Source: Pasteurellaceae bacterium Pebbles2 | GTDB taxonomy: Bacteria > Pseudomonadota > Gammaproteobacteria > Enterobacterales > Pasteurellaceae | NCBI GenBank assembly: GCA_023101505.1 | Contig: LVZA01000001.1 | Span: 1,612,001-1,676,000 of the forward strand | Length of the DNA stretch: 64,000 nucleotides | Direction of reading: 5' to 3' | Shown: positions 29,778 through 38,529 of the stretch, in pieces | How positions within the stretch are numbered: the stretch's first letter is position 1 | Layout of the letters: the number at the start of each line of letters is the position of its first letter | Translations under genes and position numbers: made by a program | The notes under the pieces: model-generated | The model's input: the letters and a program-made list of their open reading frames with translations, nothing else | What the model was told of the DNA's origin: nothing | The model's database searches: none

Positions 29778-31052
29778 ATGAATTTATACAACATCAAACA
29801 CCCTGAAGAACAAGTAAATTTTGCCCAAGCAGTACGTCAAGGCTTAGGCAAAGACCAAGGTTTATTTTTTCCTGAAACTATTCCACAACTCCAAAATATA
29901 GATGAACTTCTTGCTTTGCCTTTAGTTGAACGTAGCCAAAAAATCTTAGGCGCGTTAATCGGCGACGAAATCCCTGCGGACAAACTTAGCGCAATGGTGA
30001 AAAATGCATTCACATTCCCTGCGCCAGTGGCGAAAGTGGAAGATCATATTTACGCCTTAGAACTTTTCCACGGCCCAACATTAGCATTTAAAGACTTCGG
30101 CGGTCGTTTTATGGCACAAGCGTTGGCGACAGTGCGCGGCGACGGTAAAATCACGATCTTAACCGCAACTTCAGGCGACACAGGCGCAGCGGTAGCCCAC
30201 GCATTTTACGGCTTAGAAAATATCGAAGTGGTGATCCTTTACCCGAAAGGCAAAATCAGCCCATTACAAGAAAAATTATTCTGCACGCTCGGCGGCAACA
30301 TTCGCACCGTGGCAATCAATGCGGATTTCGACGCTTGCCAAGCCTTGGTTAAACAAGCCTTTGACGATACAGAACTTCGCCAAGCCATCGGCTTAAACTC
30401 TGCAAACTCAATCAACATCAGCCGTTTATTGGCGCAAGTTTGCTATTATTTTGAAGCCGCAGCGCAATTGCCAAAAGCAGAGCGTGAAAATTTAGTGGTT
30501 TCAGTGCCAAGTGGTAACTTCGGCAACTTAACCGCGGGTTTAATTGCGAAAACTTTAGGCTTGCCAATCAAACGTTTCATTGCGTCAACCAACGCCAACG
30601 ACACTGTTCCGCGCTACTTAAAAACAGGTGAATGGTCGCCAAATGCGACAGTGGCAACCCTATCTAACGCAATGGACGTTAGCCGCCCGAACAACTGGCC
30701 GCGCGTGGAAGAATTATTCAAACGCAACGGCTGGAGTTTAAGCGAATTAGGCTCAGGCGCATTAAACGACGCAGAAACCGAAGCCGCATTAAAAGCGCAA
30801 TATGCCAAAGGTTACTTATGCGAACCGCACGGCGCGATTGCCTACGACGTGTTGAAATTGCAATTAAAAGACGGCGAAACAGGCTTATTCCTTTGCACCG
30901 CGCACCCTGCAAAATTCAAAGAAAGCGTAGAGCGCATTTTAGACATTGAATTACCATTGCCAGAAGCCTTAGACAAACACAACAAATTGCCGTTATTATC
31001 GGACGAAATGGACAATGATTTCGCCCAATTACGAGCATATTTGTTAAAATAA
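29778..31052 (+). CDS. thrC: Threonine synthase
   Basis: PLP enzyme converting phosphohomoserine to threonine. The 424-residue form begins MNLYNIKHPEEQVNFAQAVRQG, as in E. coli (428). The frame is open 60 bases further upstream, but that extension crosses the variant-USS hairpin and is not family-like. Motifs are FHGPTLAFKDFGGRFM (PLP lysine, near 105) and ATSGDTGAAVAHAF, with SVPSGNFGNLTAG later. Codon use is GC-rich compared with most of the window and the gene has no normal USS. A variant-USS hairpin terminates it. Confidence 0.96.
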   Translation: MNLYNIKHPEEQVNFAQAVRQGLGKDQGLFFPETIPQLQNIDELLALPLVERSQKILGALIGDEIPADKLSAMVKNAFTFPAPVAKVEDHIYALELFHGPTLAFKDFGGRFMAQALATVRGDGKITILTATSGDTGAAVAHAFYGLENIEVVILYPKGKISPLQEKLFCTLGGNIRTVAINADFDACQALVKQAFDDTELRQAIGLNSANSINISRLLAQVCYYFEAAAQLPKAERENLVVSVPSGNFGNLTAGLIAKTLGLPIKRFIASTNANDTVPRYLKTGEWSPNATVATLSNAMDVSRPNNWPRVEELFKRNGWSLSELGSGALNDAETEAALKAQYAKGYLCEPHGAIAYDVLKLQLKDGETGLFLCTAHPAKFKESVERILDIELPLPEALDKHNKLPLLSDEMDNDFAQLRAYLLK

Positions 31053-31057
31053 TCTAC

Positions 31058-31088
31058 AAAACTGCGGTGTAAATTACCGCAGTTTTTC
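31058..31088 (+). terminator. Variant-USS dyad terminator of the thr operon
   Basis: AAAACTGCGGT (31058-31068) pairs perfectly with ACCGCAGTTTT (31076-31086), followed by T. Both arms carry AACTGCGGT instead of the usual AAGTGCGGT. Confidence 0.8.
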
Positions 31089-31111
31089 TTATGTAATCAA
31101 AAGGATAGTAA

Positions 31112-31459
31112 ATGATCACTGTTTACGGCATCAAAAATTGCGACACCGTGAAAAAAGCCTTGAAGTGGTTGGTGGAAAATCAAATTGAGCATCGCTTACA
31201 CGATTATCGTGTGGACGGCTTAAACCCCGATTTTCTTGCGCAAGCGGAAAGCCAGTTCGGCTGGGAAGCCTTGGTGAACAAGCGCAGTACCACGTGGCGC
31301 AATTTAGATGAAAATGTGAAAAAAAGTTTGGATAAATCCACCGCACTTCGTGTGTTAGCGGAGCAGCCGACGTTAATTAAACGCCCAATTATTTTGCAAG
31401 ATGGCATTGCTTTAATCGGTTTTGATCTTGCACAATACGAAAATAGCTTTAAAAAATAA
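31112..31459 (+). CDS. yffB: ArsC/Spx-family protein YffB
   Basis: Thioredoxin-fold protein of 115 residues in the arsenate reductase family; E. coli YffB has no firmly known substrate. It starts ITVYGIKNCDTVKKALKWL with a single conserved Cys at residue 10 and later RSTTWRNLDE and RPIILQDG. Its place 11 bases before dapE repeats the E. coli yffB-dapE pair. Arsenic resistance is unlikely given the context. A normal USS lies at 31340-31348. Confidence 0.88.
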   Translation: MITVYGIKNCDTVKKALKWLVENQIEHRLHDYRVDGLNPDFLAQAESQFGWEALVNKRSTTWRNLDENVKKSLDKSTALRVLAEQPTLIKRPIILQDGIALIGFDLAQYENSFKK

Positions 31460-31470
31460 CAAGATAGACA

Positions 31471-32604
31471 ATGAAAAATAATATTATTGAACTTGCACAA
31501 AATTTAATCCGCCGACCATCAATCAGCCCCGACGACCAAGGCTGTCAACAAGTGATCGCGGAACGTTTAGAAAAATTAGGCTTCAACATTGAATGGCTGC
31601 CGTTCAACGACACCTTAAATTTATGGGCAACCCACGGCAATAGCGCGCCAATCGTGGCATTCGCAGGGCATACGGACGTTGTGCCAACGGGCGACGAAAG
31701 TTTGTGGACGTACCCACCTTTTAGCGCAGAAATCGTCGGCGATATGCTTTACGGACGCGGCGCAGCGGATATGAAAGGCTCGCTCGCGGCGATGGTAGTG
31801 GCAGCGGAAGAATTCGTCAAAGCCAATCCAAACCACGCAGGCACAATCGCGTTACTGATTACTTCCGACGAAGAAGCCGCAGCTAAAGATGGCACGGTAA
31901 GAGTTGTCGAAACCTTAATGGAACGTGGGGAAAAAATTGATTATTGTATGGTGGGCGAACCGTCTAGCACGCAAAAATTAGGCGATGTCGTCAAAAATGG
32001 TCGCCGTGGCTCAATCACAGGCAACTTATACATCGAAGGCATTCAAGGACACGTGGCATATCCACATTTAGCTGAAAACCCAGTTCACAAAGCAGTGCTA
32101 TTTTTGCACGATTTAACCACCTACCAATGGGACAACGGCAACGAATTCTTCCCACCAACAAGCCTGCAAATCGCCAACATTCACGCTGGTACAGGCAGCA
32201 ATAACGTAATCCCTGGGGAGCTTTTTATGCAATTCAACTTGCGTTACTGCACCGAAGTTACAGATGAAATCATCAAAAACAAAGTGGCTGAAATGCTCGC
32301 TAAACACGGTTTAAAGCATCGCATTGAGTGGAATTTATCGGGTAAGCCATTTTTGACCACACCAGGGAAATTGGTGAATGCCGTGGTACAAAGCCTTGAA
32401 AAAGTTGCAAAAATTACACCGCAGTTAGATACTGGCGGCGGCACGTCTGATGCACGCTTCATTGCTCTAATGGGGGGCGAGGTGGTGGAATTAGGGCCGC
32501 TTAATGCCACAATCCACAAAGTTGATGAATGTGTAAATTTAACTGATTTAGCCACTTTAGGTGAAGTTTACCAACAAATGCTAGAGAATTTACTTAATCA
32601 ATAG
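31471..32604 (+). CDS. dapE: Succinyl-diaminopimelate desuccinylase
   Basis: Di-zinc hydrolase of the lysine/meso-DAP pathway, giving LL-diaminopimelate for peptidoglycan and lysine. The 377 residues are the standard length, with metal and catalytic segments [12 protein letters not shown] (about 64-75), [15 protein letters not shown] (about 93-107), [12 protein letters not shown] (catalytic Glu pair near 134) and the C-terminal [10 protein letters not shown]. It carries a variant USS (32418-32426), the last of the cluster that begins in thrB-thrC. Confidence 0.97.
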   Translation: MKNNIIELAQNLIRRPSISPDDQGCQQVIAERLEKLGFNIEWLPFNDTLNLWATHGNSAPIVAFAGHTDVVPTGDESLWTYPPFSAEIVGDMLYGRGAADMKGSLAAMVVAAEEFVKANPNHAGTIALLITSDEEAAAKDGTVRVVETLMERGEKIDYCMVGEPSSTQKLGDVVKNGRRGSITGNLYIEGIQGHVAYPHLAENPVHKAVLFLHDLTTYQWDNGNEFFPPTSLQIANIHAGTGSNNVIPGELFMQFNLRYCTEVTDEIIKNKVAEMLAKHGLKHRIEWNLSGKPFLTTPGKLVNAVVQSLEKVAKITPQLDTGGGTSDARFIALMGGEVVELGPLNATIHKVDECVNLTDLATLGEVYQQMLENLLNQ

Positions 32605-32645
32605 CACAAATAACGAAAATTAATGTTCAGCAAGAGATAAACATT

Positions 32646-33329
32646 ATGCAATTAAGCCCCGAAATGCTAACAGGAAAATCAAGAGCGCATCTTGAGCATT
32701 TGCCCACTGTGCATTCTCAACATCATTTTTTGCAAGCTCAGGCGCTCAAAGCCTTTCAAAGCTTGCAACAATGTGCGTTGCAAAATGGTTTTAACTTACA
32801 ACCAGCCAGCACCTTTCGGGATTTTGAGCGACAAAAATTAATTTGGAATAGCAAATTTAATGGCGAACGAAAAGTTCACGACGATCACGGCAATGCACTT
32901 GATTTAAGCGTTTTATCTGAGTGGGAAAAAGCACAAGCAATTTTGCGCTGGTCAGCAATGCCAGGCGCAAGCCGCCATCACTGGGGAACAGAAATTGATA
33001 TTTTTGACCCCGACTTATTACCGCAAGGGCAACCATTACAACTTGAACCGTGGGAATATGAACAAGGTGGCTATTTTTTTGAACTCACCCAATTTCTGCA
33101 AGAAAAATTACCGCACTTTGACTTTTATTTCCCTTTCGTTCAAAGCGAAAAAAACACCGAAGTCGGCTGTGAACCGTGGCACATCAGCTATTTCCCCCTT
33201 GCTCAAATCGCCCAAGAACAATTTACTCCAGACCTGTTGCTCACCGCTTGGCAAAATGAAGATATAGCAGGAAAAACTATTTTAACCACAAATATTGATG
33301 AAGTTTTTGGACGATTTTGGGTGGTTTGA
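32646..33329 (+). CDS. M15-family carboxypeptidase (VanY/DacB-like)
   Basis: Predicted zinc D,D- or L,D-carboxypeptidase acting on peptidoglycan peptides. The 227 residues show the M15B pattern: FRDFERQKLIWNSKFNG, the first zinc ligands in SRHHWGTEIDIFD (His and Asp, about 109-121) and the catalytic/zinc site EPWHISYFP (about 178-186). No clear signal peptide is visible, so the cell location is open. It follows dapE by 41 bases and contains the last normal USS (33110-33118) before the long USS-free stretch. Confidence 0.85.
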   Translation: MQLSPEMLTGKSRAHLEHLPTVHSQHHFLQAQALKAFQSLQQCALQNGFNLQPASTFRDFERQKLIWNSKFNGERKVHDDHGNALDLSVLSEWEKAQAILRWSAMPGASRHHWGTEIDIFDPDLLPQGQPLQLEPWEYEQGGYFFELTQFLQEKLPHFDFYFPFVQSEKNTEVGCEPWHISYFPLAQIAQEQFTPDLLLTAWQNEDIAGKTILTTNIDEVFGRFWVV

Positions 33330-33384
33330 TGTTTTGTGATGATTTAATTGATGCAATCATTATTTTATTTAAAAGTGAGTTTGT

Positions 33385-34494
33385 ATGAAGTTAAGTAAAT
33401 CTATTGCCCAAAATATTGTTCAAAGAACAATGAAAATCATTGGAAGTTCTGTAAATGTGATGGATGAAAATGGAGTGATTATTGCTTCAGGCAATCCTTC
33501 CAGATTGAAACAAAAACATATTGGAGCTGTGTTAGCTATACGAGAAAATAGAATTGTAGAGATTGATCAGGAATTGGCTAAAAAATGGTGCTATGATGTT
33601 CAACCTGGGATCAATGTACCTATTACTTATTTGGAACATATTATCGGCGTTATTGGGATTTCTGGTGTTCCTGCTCAAGTTAAACCTTATGCTGAATTAG
33701 TAAAAATGGCAGCAGAATTAATTGTTGAGCAACATACGCGCTTAGAAAAAGAACGTTGGGATAGACGATATACTGAAGAATTTATTTTAAGATTGGTTAA
33801 TGGGAATATTGATAAAGATAATTTATTAAAAGAGTCTCGCTATTTTTCATTTAATGTAGAATCTTCTTATGTCGTAATACTGATTAAGTCTTTCAATGCT
33901 GATATTGCTGTGCAGCAGGAGCTTATCAGCTACTTGCAAAATATTAAGCATTATCAATATGTTGCAGTAGTGGATTTAGATAAAATTATTCTTTTGAAAG
34001 AGTTAGTAGATGCTAAAGAGAGCATAAGTGATGAGGCTTTTCTTCGTTATTTATTACCTTCTAACTTTGAAAAGAAAAATTATAGAATCGCTATTGGTAG
34101 TATTGCAAATACAATAGATGATATTCCGCTTTCATATACTTTTGCTCAATGTGCGTTGAACTATGGTCAGCGGTATTTGCCAAGAAAAATATTTTATAAT
34201 TTTCAACAGTATAAACTTCCCGTGCTATTAGCTGATTTATGCCGTGATTGGCATTCTCATCCACTCAAAAATTATCTCCTTGAACTTAAATTGCAAGATG
34301 AAAAGAAAATCCTTTATAAAACATTAAAACAGTTTTTCTTATCAAATTGTGATCTTGTTCACACTTCTAAAGCATTATATATCCATATTAATACGTTAAG
34401 GTATCGTTTGGATAAAATTGAGCGGATAACAGGCTTAAGTATCAATAAGATAGATGAAAAACTTGTACTATATTTAAGTATTATGTTAGATTAG
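33385..34494 (+). CDS. CdaR-family (sugar diacid / hydroxy acid) transcriptional regulator
   Basis: The 369-residue protein has the layout of CdaR: an N-terminal diacid-recognition domain (about 1-135; VQRTMKIIGSSVNVMDENGVIIASGNP and GVIGISG), a central GGDEF-like region and a C-terminal PucR-type helix-turn-helix (YKTLKQFFLSNCDLVHTSKALYIHINTLRYRLDKIERITG, about 310-350). In E. coli CdaR activates galactarate, glucarate and glycerate genes. Here it precedes an eight-gene unit that ends with a glycerate kinase, so it is its likely activator. ATA and AGA codons are common and no USS is present, unlike flanking genes. Confidence 0.85.
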   Translation: MKLSKSIAQNIVQRTMKIIGSSVNVMDENGVIIASGNPSRLKQKHIGAVLAIRENRIVEIDQELAKKWCYDVQPGINVPITYLEHIIGVIGISGVPAQVKPYAELVKMAAELIVEQHTRLEKERWDRRYTEEFILRLVNGNIDKDNLLKESRYFSFNVESSYVVILIKSFNADIAVQQELISYLQNIKHYQYVAVVDLDKIILLKELVDAKESISDEAFLRYLLPSNFEKKNYRIAIGSIANTIDDIPLSYTFAQCALNYGQRYLPRKIFYNFQQYKLPVLLADLCRDWHSHPLKNYLLELKLQDEKKILYKTLKQFFLSNCDLVHTSKALYIHINTLRYRLDKIERITGLSINKIDEKLVLYLSIMLD

Positions 34495-34510
34495 GATTTG
34501 TATTTTTGTA

Positions 34511-34542
34511 CAAAAAACACTCTCATTTTTGGTGTTTTTTTG
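34511..34542 (+). terminator. Terminator after the CdaR-like gene
   Basis: AAAAAACAC (34512-34520) pairs with GTGTTTTTT (34532-34540), followed by TTG. It separates the regulator from the catabolic genes. Confidence 0.75.
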
Positions 34543-34613
34543 TATTTTCCTATAATGATTTTTTCTATTGACTTTACTATTCTTCTTTGTGCTGTACTTC
34601 AATTTCTGAAATT
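34529..34613 (+). promoter_or_regulatory. Candidate promoter and operator of the hydroxy-acid operon
   Basis: A perfect -10 TATAAT (34551-34556) has a weak -35 TTGGTG (34529-34534) 16 bases upstream. Downstream a 13-base palindrome AATTTCTGAAATT (34601-34613) lies just before the strong AGGAGG site (34623-34628) and could be an operator. The weak -35 is consistent with activation by the CdaR-like protein, but that is inference. Confidence 0.4.
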
Positions 34614-34632
34614 TCACTAATCAGGAGGTCGT

Positions 34633-34842
34633 ATGCTCAGAAAGAAATTATTTATCCTATTCAATATTATTTATTTTTTTATTGACTGGATTATTATCCC
34701 GATTATTCCTAATCAAATTGTATTTAATATTATCCCATTACAACTGCTTCTGATGCTGGTATTACCTATTTTTGCAGCAGTTATTTGGGGATTGTATTAT
34801 AACAATTTTTTCAAAACTCAGTCGCATGTTAATTATGATTAG
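34633..34842 (+). CDS. DUF3311-like two-helix membrane protein
   Basis: Small protein of 69 residues with two hydrophobic segments (about 5-30 and 35-60), an internal IPIIPNQIVFNIIPLQ link and a short charged tail. Such proteins commonly stand directly before sodium:solute symporter genes and are thought to assist or form a complex with them. The function is not established. The AGGAGG ribosome site is strong, and the symporter gene begins 12 bases after its stop. Confidence 0.65.
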   Translation: MLRKKLFILFNIIYFFIDWIIIPIIPNQIVFNIIPLQLLLMLVLPIFAAVIWGLYYNNFFKTQSHVNYD

Positions 34843-34854
34843 AGGAGATATATT

Positions 34855-36420
34855 ATGAATCCAACAATCTGGATTATCTTAGGAATAGGGATTTATGCAA
34901 TTTTTATTATTGCACATGGCTTTGGTTCGTTTAAGAGTACGAGTAAGGACTCGGAATCTTTTTTTATGGCTGGAAGGGGAATAAATCCTTTTGTTTTACT
35001 TTGCACAACGGCAATCTCTGTTTTTTCTGCTTTAGCTTTTTACGGTGTTCCTGCTAGTATTTATCGAGATGGCATTGGCTTTTTTTCTAATACAGGTGGG
35101 ATGATTGCCGGTCTAATGTTTGCGGCAATTGGTTATCGTTTATGGCTCTTAGGAAAAGAATATGGATTTAGCACGCCTGTCGATTTTTTAAGAAGTCGAT
35201 ATTATTCCGAGAGTTATGGCGTGTTAATTGCCATCGTGTTAATTTTGTTTATTGTGCCTTATGTTGCGATGCAATTGGTGGCAATCGGTGATGCGACGGA
35301 AATTACAACTAAAGGTATGGTGCCTTATATTGTTGCTGTAGCAATTGGTACAATCGTTGTTTCTTTGCATATTATTGGCGGCGGAATGAAATCTGTTGCT
35401 TGGATGGATACTTTTCATTTTATTTTAGGGGCTGGAACACTAATTGTATTATGTGTTTATCTAGTAACCACTTATTTCCCTGATGGTGGTTTAGCTGAAG
35501 CCGTTGCTAAAATTAATGCAGATCCAAGTTTAGCGCCTATTTTATCTCATCCTGGCCCACGCGGTATTTATGACTGGAAAGGGACGCTAAATAATGCATT
35601 AGCTGGTGCTGTTGCGACCGTTGTTTGGCCACATATTTTTATGCGAACTTTTATCGCCGCAAATAAAGATAATTTCAAAATGATGTCCTGGGCAATGCCA
35701 TTATCTTACGTTTTTGTTTATGGTTTCATTGTTATCTTGGGTGCATTAATTATTCCAGCGGTTGTGAGTAGCTCGGATATTAGCCAATATGGCATGGATA
35801 ATGTGGTATCTATTGTATCAACACAATATGCTTCACCATTCATTTCCTTTATCTCATTATTATGCTTATTCGCCTTTGGTGTTTCTACTGCAGATTCAAT
35901 GTTGCTTTCTGCTAGTGCTATCGGTTCAAGAGACTTATATGTAAGACATAAATATGAATTACGAAATAAGGCAATTGATCCGAAAAAAGTGGTTACTTTT
36001 GGTCGAATTTTACTATTGATTTTAATGATATTAACTTTAGTTGTGGTTGCCGTTAAGCCAGCAGTGATTACAGATTATGCCTATAAACTATCTAGCCCAT
36101 TTTTTGCTCAAATCTTACCAGCAACATTAGGGGGATTATTCTGGAAAAAAGGAACTAAAGAAGGTGCGTGGGCTGGAACAGTATCTGGTTTGATTATTAC
36201 TATTTTATTTACTTTCTTCATCAAATCTCCTTTAGGTTTTTCTCCGATTATTTGGGCTCTTTTAATTAATAGTTCATTGTATTACGGTGTAAGTATGGTC
36301 ACTAAAGTACCAGATGAAATTGTAACGAAATATATCACTAGAATTGAATCTATTATTTATTCAGGTAGTGAAGTATCTTCTAGTGTTGATCGCACTTTAA
36401 CCAAGTTAAATTCTCGATAA
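34855..36420 (+). CDS. Sodium:solute symporter (SSS family), probable monocarboxylate carrier
   Basis: Inner-membrane Na+-coupled transporter of 521 residues with about 13 hydrophobic helices. Family features are the AGRGINPFVLLCTTAISVFSALAF start of the core, GFSTPVDFLRSRYYSE, and GVSTADSMLLSASAIGSRDLYVRHKY in the sodium-site region (about 345-370). SSS proteins that pair with a DUF3311 partner are often monocarboxylate or hydroxy-acid carriers. The neighbouring CoA-activating enzymes fit such a substrate. The gene is preceded by GAGGAGA and is AT-rich, with no USS. Confidence 0.85.
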   Translation: MNPTIWIILGIGIYAIFIIAHGFGSFKSTSKDSESFFMAGRGINPFVLLCTTAISVFSALAFYGVPASIYRDGIGFFSNTGGMIAGLMFAAIGYRLWLLGKEYGFSTPVDFLRSRYYSESYGVLIAIVLILFIVPYVAMQLVAIGDATEITTKGMVPYIVAVAIGTIVVSLHIIGGGMKSVAWMDTFHFILGAGTLIVLCVYLVTTYFPDGGLAEAVAKINADPSLAPILSHPGPRGIYDWKGTLNNALAGAVATVVWPHIFMRTFIAANKDNFKMMSWAMPLSYVFVYGFIVILGALIIPAVVSSSDISQYGMDNVVSIVSTQYASPFISFISLLCLFAFGVSTADSMLLSASAIGSRDLYVRHKYELRNKAIDPKKVVTFGRILLLILMILTLVVVAVKPAVITDYAYKLSSPFFAQILPATLGGLFWKKGTKEGAWAGTVSGLIITILFTFFIKSPLGFSPIIWALLINSSLYYGVSMVTKVPDEIVTKYITRIESIIYSGSEVSSSVDRTLTKLNSR

Positions 36421-36430
36421 GAGCTAAAAT

Positions 36431-36931
36431 ATGAATGATTTGTGTGAATTAAGCATTTATGGAGTGAAAATTTTTCACCCAATTGAATGGAGTGTAATGA
36501 TTAACCCCGCCTCAAAATTTGAGTTTAATGAGGGAGAAATTAAAGTAGATAACTTAAAGAGTGAACTATCATTATCTTTAAGATGGGCTTTAATGAAAGA
36601 TGATATTACGCCAAATGATTACATTTCTGAATTAAAAGAAACTTTTTTGGAAAAAGAAAGAAAAAGCAAAGGGAAAGAGATATATCGCCTTTTAGATTTC
36701 TTTGAGAAAGAAAATGTTAAAGGGGAAAATTTGTGCTTCCTCAATACAGAAATTTATGCAAATCATTCTATTCTTGGGGTATTTAGAAAGAGAGAAATGG
36801 TAAAGTCAATACAGGCAATTTACTTTTCGAAAACAACAAGGAGAATAATTATAGCGACAATATCATCAGTAAAAGATATATTTGAGTTAGATGACTACAT
36901 GGAAATTTTGAGTACCTTAACTGAAGAGTAG
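36431..36931 (+). CDS. Unrecognised protein within the hydroxy-acid operon
   Basis: I do not recognise this 166-residue protein with confidence. It has no signal peptide or membrane helix. It is charged, with a Lys/Glu-rich centre (KETFLEKERKSKGKEI, about 69-84) and alternating beta-like stretches such as LSLSLRWAL, VKSIQAIYFSK and RRIIIATISS. The pattern of a short domain beginning IFHPIEWSV and ending with an ELDDYMEILSTL helix resembles DUF1795/PsbP-like folds only loosely. It sits 10 bases after the symporter and 8 bases before the CoA ligase, so a role in the same pathway is likely. Confidence 0.7.
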   Translation: MNDLCELSIYGVKIFHPIEWSVMINPASKFEFNEGEIKVDNLKSELSLSLRWALMKDDITPNDYISELKETFLEKERKSKGKEIYRLLDFFEKENVKGENLCFLNTEIYANHSILGVFRKREMVKSIQAIYFSKTTRRIIIATISSVKDIFELDDYMEILSTLTEE

Positions 36932-36939
36932 GAGGCGGT

Positions 36940-38517
36940 ATGTATTGGGATGATATTAACCAGAAATTAATTGATGTGAAGTTAATGAATAAAAAATATA
37001 AGCTTCTATTCAATGGCTATAACACTCTTTATGAATGTTTTTGTCAGTCTTATCAATCTTATTCAGAAAATGAGTTTATCATAGAGTATAAAACTGAAAA
37101 TGTCCTAAAATATAAGGATGTAAATAATATTATAGATACTATTTCTTTAAATTTGTCTAAATATTCAAACCATAAAAATAGCCTAAAAGTTGGTGTTCTC
37201 CTTGAAAGTTCATCGAATTATTTGGCGATGTTACTGGCAATTAATAAATTAGGATGGGTGGCTGTTTTATATCCAACAAAATATAACGCGGCAGAAATTG
37301 CAGGTTTGCTTGATGTGGTTGAAGTTGATTTGATTATTACTGAATCTTCATTGTTCGATAAGTTAAATAGAGATAATTTAAATATTATTGATATAGATGA
37401 TTTGTTATCTCCATCATTAATTCAGGGGGGGAGTGATTTTAATAAAAACAAAATGATTAATACACAGGAGTTAGAAAAAGATGCAGTAATTATGTTTACA
37501 TCAGGTACGACTTCAATGTCAAAAGCTATTGTTTTGAAAAATTTCAATTTGATTCATGCAATAGAATCATACCGAGCTATATTTAGTTTAACTTCGTCTG
37601 ATAAAACAGTTTTAGCAACACCTATTTATAATATTACAGGTATTATCGGTATTTTATGTTCAATGATGTCTGCAGGCGGGGCTGTTTATTTACATCAAAA
37701 ATTTAATATAAAGGATTTATTGTCCAATTTAATCAGAGATGGTATTACCTATTTCCATGCTTCTCCAACGGTATTTAAAAAAGTGATTGATGAAGCTAAG
37801 GGTAATATTTTATCAAGTATCAGGATTGTTGCCTGTGGTTCCAGTATGTTATCAACTTGTGATATAGAAACATTGAAAACGATAATGCTAAATTCAAGTA
37901 TTAGAATTATTTATGGATTAACAGAAAGTTCTTCACCTGGTGCAATTTTCCCTATTGATGCATATGGTCATCAAAAGTCTTGCTCTTCAGGCGTTGCTAT
38001 CCCTGGATTTGAAATAAGAGTTATTGATGATAAATTTAATGATTTAGGCTGCGATAGGGTTGGTGAGTTAGCGATTAGGGGGACTAATGTAACATCTCAA
38101 TATATACCTTTTTCATCAAAATTAATTGATCAAGATGGTTTTGTTAGAACTGGAGATATTGGTTACATTGATAGTGAAGGATTTGTATTTATAAAAGATC
38201 GGCTGAAGGATATTGTGAACAAAGGGGGAGAGAAGATCTTTTGTTTAGAAGTGGAAAATAGTTTATCTAGTTTAGAAAATGTCAAAGAAATTGCAGTTGT
38301 AGCAAAAAAAGATCTTGTTTATGGTGAAGTTCCCGTGGCATTTATTTCAACCGTAGATGGCTTATGTATTGAAAAAGATAAAATAAAGCACTTTTTGGCT
38401 ACTAGACTGGCAAAATTTAAACATCCAGTAAATTATTACTTTATACCAGAGATTATAAAAACAAAGAATAACAAAATAGATAAGAAGTTTTTAAGAGAAT
38501 TAGTGAATAAATTATAA
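36940..38517 (+). CDS. Acyl-CoA synthetase (AMP-forming, ANL family)
   Basis: Predicted to activate a carboxylic acid to its CoA thioester with ATP. The 525 residues show the adenylation motifs in order: IMFTSGTTSMSKAIV (P-loop, about 182-196, with Ser where Gly-x-Pro is usual), YGLTESSSPGAIFP (about 325-338), RTGDIGYIDSEGFVFIKDRLKDIV (about 400-425, with the hinge Asp) and the catalytic Lys in KNNKIDKKFLRE near the C-terminus. The substrate cannot be read. Short or branched acids fit the context, a symporter upstream and CoA-transferase 12 bases downstream. Confidence 0.87.
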   Translation: MYWDDINQKLIDVKLMNKKYKLLFNGYNTLYECFCQSYQSYSENEFIIEYKTENVLKYKDVNNIIDTISLNLSKYSNHKNSLKVGVLLESSSNYLAMLLAINKLGWVAVLYPTKYNAAEIAGLLDVVEVDLIITESSLFDKLNRDNLNIIDIDDLLSPSLIQGGSDFNKNKMINTQELEKDAVIMFTSGTTSMSKAIVLKNFNLIHAIESYRAIFSLTSSDKTVLATPIYNITGIIGILCSMMSAGGAVYLHQKFNIKDLLSNLIRDGITYFHASPTVFKKVIDEAKGNILSSIRIVACGSSMLSTCDIETLKTIMLNSSIRIIYGLTESSSPGAIFPIDAYGHQKSCSSGVAIPGFEIRVIDDKFNDLGCDRVGELAIRGTNVTSQYIPFSSKLIDQDGFVRTGDIGYIDSEGFVFIKDRLKDIVNKGGEKIFCLEVENSLSSLENVKEIAVVAKKDLVYGEVPVAFISTVDGLCIEKDKIKHFLATRLAKFKHPVNYYFIPEIIKTKNNKIDKKFLRELVNKL

Positions 38518-38529
38518 ATCGGGGGATGT

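Noticed and set aside
31112-31459. Arsenate reductase
   Set aside because: The sequence and the yffB-dapE order match YffB; no other arsenic gene is nearby.
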